33,828 nucleotides of DNA from the NCBI GenBank assembly GCA_000434915.1, contig FR882057.1, positions 1-33,828 of the forward strand, written 5' to 3'. The notes under the pieces are model-generated. The model was not told the DNA's origin, ran no database searches, and was given only the letters and a program-made list of their open reading frames with translations. The DNA comes from Ruminococcus sp. CAG:563. Lineage in GTDB: Bacteria; Bacillota; Clostridia; Oscillospirales; Acutalibacteraceae. The position numbers were made by a program, and so were the translations under genes. Shown here in pieces: positions 30,388-33,828 of this stretch. Position 1 is the stretch's first letter; each line of letters starts with the position of its first letter.

Positions 30388-31035
30388 ATGAACGTACAGG
30401 GCTTACTTGATAAAATTGAAGACACCATTGATATGGGCAGCAAAATTCCTCTTTCGGGAAAGGTTGCTGTTGATGCAGAGACTATTAAGCAGTGCATTGA
30501 GGACATCCGATATGATTTGCCGATAGAGCTTGAAAAGGCTCAGGAGGTGGTTGCTCACCACAATAACCTTATCACAAAGGCGAACAACGAAGCTTCGTCA
30601 ATCGTTTCTTCCGCTCAGACGGAGGCCGACGGCATAATCAGTGCCGCTAAGGAAAAGGCTTCGGGTATTGCGGCAACGGCTGAGGCAAATGCCAAGTCAA
30701 CGCTTTCCGCAGCTTCCGAGCAGGCAAAGCAGATGATTGAAACATCGGAGATTACAAGACTTGCTCATGAATTCTCAGACCGTGTTCGTGCCCAGGCAAC
30801 TGCCGAAGCCGAAAACATTGTCAGAAACGCCAAGAGCCAGGCCGAAGCAATTCTCCTTGATGCAAACAATCAGGCTCAGGATACCAAGAGCAAGGCCGAT
30901 AAGTGGGCAGGCGAGATCCGCTCGGCGGCCGCAGAGTTCGTTGAGGATATCATGAAGAACAGTGATGAGGTTCTCTCATCGAATATTGCCGAAATCAGAA
31001 AGGCGAGACAGAGCCTTTTCGGTGACCGCAGATAA
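30388..31035 (+). CDS. alanine-rich coiled-coil protein, function unknown
   Basis: 215 residues, mostly long amphipathic helix (about 55-200) rich in Ala, Glu and Lys, in the pattern of V-type ATPase stalk subunit H/E or DivIVA-like proteins. No catalytic motif, signal peptide or membrane segment. It begins two bases after coaD with AAGGAAG upstream, so it is cotranscribed. From memory, clostridial genomes often carry such a protein (labelled ATPase) next to coaD; there is no evidence here that it belongs to an ATPase. A structural or scaffolding role is possible. Confidence 0.72.
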   Translation: MNVQGLLDKIEDTIDMGSKIPLSGKVAVDAETIKQCIEDIRYDLPIELEKAQEVVAHHNNLITKANNEASSIVSSAQTEADGIISAAKEKASGIAATAEANAKSTLSAASEQAKQMIETSEITRLAHEFSDRVRAQATAEAENIVRNAKSQAEAILLDANNQAQDTKSKADKWAGEIRSAAAEFVEDIMKNSDEVLSSNIAEIRKARQSLFGDRR

Positions 31036-31056
31036 ACGTAATATAAATTTAACGGG

Positions 31057-31107
31057 GTTGCTGTATTGGGGGAAGTAAGCAAATTTTCCCTGCGGCAACT
31101 CTTTTTT
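31057..31107 (+). terminator. terminator between the coiled-coil and zinc-ribbon genes
   Basis: GTTGC pairs with GCAAC and GGGGGAA pairs with TTTTCCC inside it, with an internal bulge; TCTTTTTTG follows. Because the downstream zinc-ribbon gene starts 19 bases later without a clear promoter, it may permit partial read-through. Confidence 0.68.
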
Positions 31108-31125
31108 GTAACAGAGGTGTACATA

Positions 31126-31314
31126 ATGAAAAAGCAATGCGAATGTTGCTATAAACGTTTCGAAGTCGTCAGAAACACGGATGTTCCGCTTAATCCCGAT
31201 TTGACTGCGCCGCAGGATCATATTTATTGTCCGTGGTGCGGAGCGGAAAACGGAACGGTCGAAAAAGGATCGCTTGTAAAAACCGAAAAATGTAATGCCG
31301 AGTGTGAGTTCTGA
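31126..31314 (+). CDS. small zinc-ribbon protein
   Basis: 62 residues starting at ATG 31126 with AGAGGTG eight bases upstream. Two cysteine knuckles: CECCYKRF near the N-terminus and YCPWCGAEN in the middle, plus CNAEC near the end. This suggests one zinc ribbon. Function unknown. The stop overlaps the dipeptidase start by one base, so the two genes are coupled. Confidence 0.72.
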   Translation: MKKQCECCYKRFEVVRNTDVPLNPDLTAPQDHIYCPWCGAENGTVEKGSLVKTEKCNAECEF

Positions 31315-32690
31315 TGAAAAGAGAAATTATTGATTACTTCAAGAATAAAAAAGAAGAGATTATAAAAACAATATCCGAGCTTGTTGCCGTGCCGAGCGTA
31401 TGCGGTGTTGCCGAGGAGGGTAAGCCTTTCGGCGAAAAGCCGTATGAAGCGCTCATGCTTGCACTGGAAAAGGCGGAAAGCTTTGGATTCAAAACGGAAA
31501 ACTGTGACGGTTATGTCGGTGCGGTTGATCTTAACGGCGGTGAGCAGGAGCTGGCGGTTCTGGCACACCTTGACGTTGTTCCGGCCGGTGAGGGTTGGGA
31601 GACTGATCCATATACGGTCGTTGAAAAGGACGGCATGATTTACGGCAGGGGAGTCAGCGACGATAAAGGCCCTGCGGTTGCCGCTCTTTATGCTATGAAG
31701 GCGGTTAAAGACCTTGACTTGCCTGTAAGCAAGAATTGTCGGCTCATTCTTGGCACTGACGAGGAGTGCGGCAGCGGCGACCTCAAATATTATTTTTCAA
31801 AGAATCCTTATCCGAAATATGCGTTCACTCCGGATGCGAATTTCCCTGTTACAAACGGCGAAAAGGGTAGATTTACCAAACGTTTTTACAGGTCGGTGGA
31901 TTTTTCGGGCTGTAAGAAATACATAAAAAGCATTAAAGCGGGAGAAGCGTCAAATGCTGTGCCGGCTTTTGCAAAGGCAGAGCTTGTAGGAATAACAAAA
32001 GACAAATTTGACCTTGCAGCCAAAATGGCAAAGGGAACAAAGGCTGAATTCACCTTTGACGGCAAAACGGTGGTATGTTCGGGTACATCGGCTCATGCAT
32101 CGCTCCCGGAGAAAGGAAATAACCCGATAACAGCACTGCTTGAATTGCTGAGCTATATTGATTTTGACGTTGAATGCTCAGCGTTTGTTGCAGACCTGAA
32201 AGCACTTTTCCCTCACGGAAAATACAACGGCGAAGCACTCGGCGTTGATATAAGCGATATGCTCGGACGGCTTACGTTGACGCTTGACATTGTCGATTTT
32301 GAAAACGGCAGATTTGAAGGCTGTTTTGATACAAGGACTCCGATTAAGGCGACAAGGGAGAACTGTGCCGACGTTATAGCCCGAAAGCTGGCAGGTCACG
32401 GATTTGAAATCGAGGATACGGAAATGAGGGAAGCTCATTATGTTGACGAGAACTCCGATTTTATAAAGACATTACTTCGAGTATACGAGAAATACAGCGG
32501 CGATAAGGGCGAGTGTATCTGCATGGGTGGCGGAACCTATGTGCATGACATCGAAAACGGCGTTGCTTTCGGCGCAATAAGCCGTGACACGGTGACAAAT
32601 ATGCACGGTGCAAATGAATTTATGCCGATTGACGATATACTGACTGCGGCGGCGATATTTACCGAGGTAATTGCAGAAATATGCAGATAA
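31314..32690 (+). CDS. M20-family dipeptidase (Sapep/PepV-like)
   Basis: 458 residues, metal-dependent cytoplasmic peptidase. Metal and catalytic motifs: LAHLDVVPAGEGW (His85, Asp87), GRGVSDDKGPAVAAL with the bridging Asp, LGTDEECGSGD (Glu150/Glu151 as catalytic base and ligand), and late ligands in CMGGGTYVHD and NMHGANEFM. A lid domain lies between about 180 and 340, with TSAHASLPEKG. It probably releases amino acids from dipeptides for nutrition. No signal peptide. Confidence 0.94.
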   Translation: MKREIIDYFKNKKEEIIKTISELVAVPSVCGVAEEGKPFGEKPYEALMLALEKAESFGFKTENCDGYVGAVDLNGGEQELAVLAHLDVVPAGEGWETDPYTVVEKDGMIYGRGVSDDKGPAVAALYAMKAVKDLDLPVSKNCRLILGTDEECGSGDLKYYFSKNPYPKYAFTPDANFPVTNGEKGRFTKRFYRSVDFSGCKKYIKSIKAGEASNAVPAFAKAELVGITKDKFDLAAKMAKGTKAEFTFDGKTVVCSGTSAHASLPEKGNNPITALLELLSYIDFDVECSAFVADLKALFPHGKYNGEALGVDISDMLGRLTLTLDIVDFENGRFEGCFDTRTPIKATRENCADVIARKLAGHGFEIEDTEMREAHYVDENSDFIKTLLRVYEKYSGDKGECICMGGGTYVHDIENGVAFGAISRDTVTNMHGANEFMPIDDILTAAAIFTEVIAEICR

Positions 32691-32723
32691 AACGAGGAAA
32701 TTACAGGAATTTTGAAAAAAATG

Positions 32724-32752
32724 TAGACATAATGTCGATTAAATGATAAAAT
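32724..32752 (+). promoter_or_regulatory. promoter of the glycosyltransferase gene
   Basis: TAGACA (32724-32729), a 17-base spacer and TAAAAT (32747-32752), 23 bases before the TTG start. Confidence 0.75.
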
Positions 32753-32775
32753 TAAGCGGTATGGGGGTGAGTTCT

Positions 32776-33828
32776 TTGAAAAGATGCCTGATTATGATAA
32801 CAAGCGGTTTCCCTTTTGGCATAAGTGAAACTTATATTGAATCCGAGGTAGTCTTTTTAAAGGACAGTTTTGATAAGGTTATTATTCTCCCCATTGAACT
32901 TAACCCAGGGGCGGTTATGATGAGAACCCTGCCTGACGGTATAGAATATTATAACGTCTCGCAAAAGAGACAGTCCGTTGCAAGAACGGGAGATATTCTC
33001 GGAGGCCTGCACAATCTGGTTTCACCTACGGAATTTTACAAGTGGGATAAGAAGGAAATCGGTTTTGACTTCAGGAAAAGAATGTTTTTTGAATATTTTT
33101 GCAACCGCTCGCAAAGAAGCTATGGCGAATGCGTCAGAGTTCTCGATAAAATTGATTTGGAAGATTATGACAGCATTACCGTTTATAGCTATTGGTTTTT
33201 TGCAACGGCTTTGGTCGGAGTTATGTTGAAAGATTATTTCTTGGAAAAGGGCGCAAATGTCAAGCTTATTTCAAGAGCGCACGGCTATGATGTTTATGAG
33301 GACAGAAACGTGCTCAACTATCTCCCTTTGCGAAGATTTCTTTTGGAAAAATGCGATGCGGTTTACCCTTGCTCGGACGTTGGAACCGAGCACATTATTT
33401 CAAGATATCCCGAGTATGCCGATAAGGTTAAAACCGCTCATCTCGGCACAGTCGATGCCGGATTGGGAATGCAGTCCGACGACGGTTTGCATATAGTTTC
33501 GTGCTCGCTTATTACAGATATAAAGCGAATTGACAAGATAATTGATATTCTCGAAAAAATTGAAAAATCGGGGAATTATAATATAAAATGGACGCATATC
33601 GGCGACGGAAACAGACGTCCCGAGCTCGAAAAAAGCGTCAGAACAAGACTGAAAAAAACGGAAGCCGAGTTCCTTGGCAATATTCCGAATAATGAAGTTT
33701 ACGATTATTACAAAAACAACCCTGTTGACCTTTTTATAAGCACAAGCAAAAGCGAAGGTCTGCCGGTATCTATGATGGAGGCGGCATCTTTCGGCATTCC
33801 GATTGTTTCAACGGATGTCGGAGGGGGG
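32776..33828 (+). CDS. glycosyltransferase, GT4-like (3' end outside window)
   Basis: 351 residues are visible and the frame is open to the last base. The N-terminal segment CLIMITSGFPFGISETYIESEV is the opening of GT-B-fold family 4 enzymes. LISRAHGYDVYEDR and DAVYPCSDVGTEHI match the hinge region. SEGLPVSMMEAASFGIPIVS-type sequence near the end is the conserved nucleotide-sugar-binding EX7E motif. TTG 32776 is chosen because GGGGGTGA ends five bases upstream; in-frame ATG 32761 and GTG 32767 lie within or before that site. Such enzymes build cell-surface polysaccharide; this may start an exopolysaccharide or capsule cluster beyond the edge. Not listed as a complete frame because the stop lies outside. 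Confidence 0.86.
   Translation, partial: MKRCLIMITSGFPFGISETYIESEVVFLKDSFDKVIILPIELNPGAVMMRTLPDGIEYYNVSQKRQSVARTGDILGGLHNLVSPTEFYKWDKKEIGFDFRKRMFFEYFCNRSQRSYGECVRVLDKIDLEDYDSITVYSYWFFATALVGVMLKDYFLEKGANVKLISRAHGYDVYEDRNVLNYLPLRRFLLEKCDAVYPCSDVGTEHIISRYPEYADKVKTAHLGTVDAGLGMQSDDGLHIVSCSLITDIKRIDKIIDILEKIEKSGNYNIKWTHIGDGNRRPELEKSVRTRLKKTEAEFLGNIPNNEVYDYYKNNPVDLFISTSKSEGLPVSMMEAASFGIPIVSTDVGGG

Noticed and set aside
33257..33496. 79-codon plus-strand frame and neighbouring small frames near the right edge
   Set aside because: They are out-of-frame shadows of the glycosyltransferase, whose frame is open from 32776 to the window end.
1..33828. CRISPR array or insertion sequence
   Set aside because: No regularly spaced repeats, transposase motifs or terminal inverted repeats were seen; the only tandem repeats are the two-copy 31-bp and 33-bp duplications.

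Overview
The window looks like chromosome from an anaerobic, low-to-moderate GC Firmicute of class Clostridia, probably Oscillospirales/Ruminococcaceae and gut-type. I infer this from the gene content: split archaeal-type glutamate synthase, an ANTAR regulator beside glutamine synthetase, formate-tetrahydrofolate ligase, a GlpA/GlpB/DUF1667 set, GH36 alpha-galactosidase, and a Crh/HPr-like protein. Near-consensus sigma-A promoters with 17-bp spacers, strong AGGAGG-type ribosome binding sites and U-tract terminators also fit. No rRNA, CRISPR array, phage gene or transposase is visible.

Layout. (1) 176-4226 is a divergent redox-type locus. A response regulator/histidine kinase pair lies on the minus strand. 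Facing it on the plus strand are a 48-residue CXXC membrane micropeptide, a multi-cluster 4Fe-4S membrane protein and a TlpA-like thioredoxin lipoprotein. The start of the thioredoxin gene is disrupted by a diverged 31-bp tandem duplication. (2) 4227-4545 is a structured, apparently non-coding spacer. (3) 4546-7609, minus strand, is a three-gene flavoprotein operon (GlpA-like, GlpB-like, DUF1667). (4) 7803-8046 holds two tRNA-Ser genes. (5) 8170-11447, plus strand, has a nucleotidyltransferase-like protein, a DUF554 membrane protein and a secreted Ig-like protein. (6) 11748-13424, minus strand, is fhs. (7) 13569-20442, minus strand, is a nitrogen-assimilation operon: three glutamate synthase domain genes, a divergent glutamine synthetase, an ANTAR regulator and pyrG. 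Its leader carries a long hairpin plus U-tract that looks like an attenuator. (8) 20657-23338, minus strand, has a MATE transporter, a cytidylate-kinase-like protein and radC. (9) 23467-32690, plus strand, has a GH36 alpha-galactosidase, rimM-trmD, an HPr-like protein lacking the phosphotransfer histidine, uvrC, rsmD-coaD, a coiled-coil protein, a small zinc-ribbon protein and an M20 dipeptidase. (10) 32776 to the end is a glycosyltransferase cut by the window edge.

How the genes may work together. The first locus looks like a sensor-controlled thiol/Fe-S electron-transfer module at the membrane. The central operon joins ammonia assimilation (GS/GOGAT) to a glutamine-consuming enzyme (CTP synthase) and to an RNA-binding antiterminator whose receiver domain cannot be phosphorylated. 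The leader terminator is its natural candidate target. The Ser15/Ser46 HPr-like protein suggests regulation by HPr kinase rather than sugar transport.

The best candidates for something undescribed are the frameshifting 31-bp duplication in the thioredoxin signal peptide, the CXXC micropeptide/Fe-S/TlpA module with its sensor, the GOGAT leader attenuator paired with the pseudo-receiver ANTAR protein, and the GS variant lacking the usual glutamate flap. All functional statements come from reading the sequence and from memory of protein families; no search was run.
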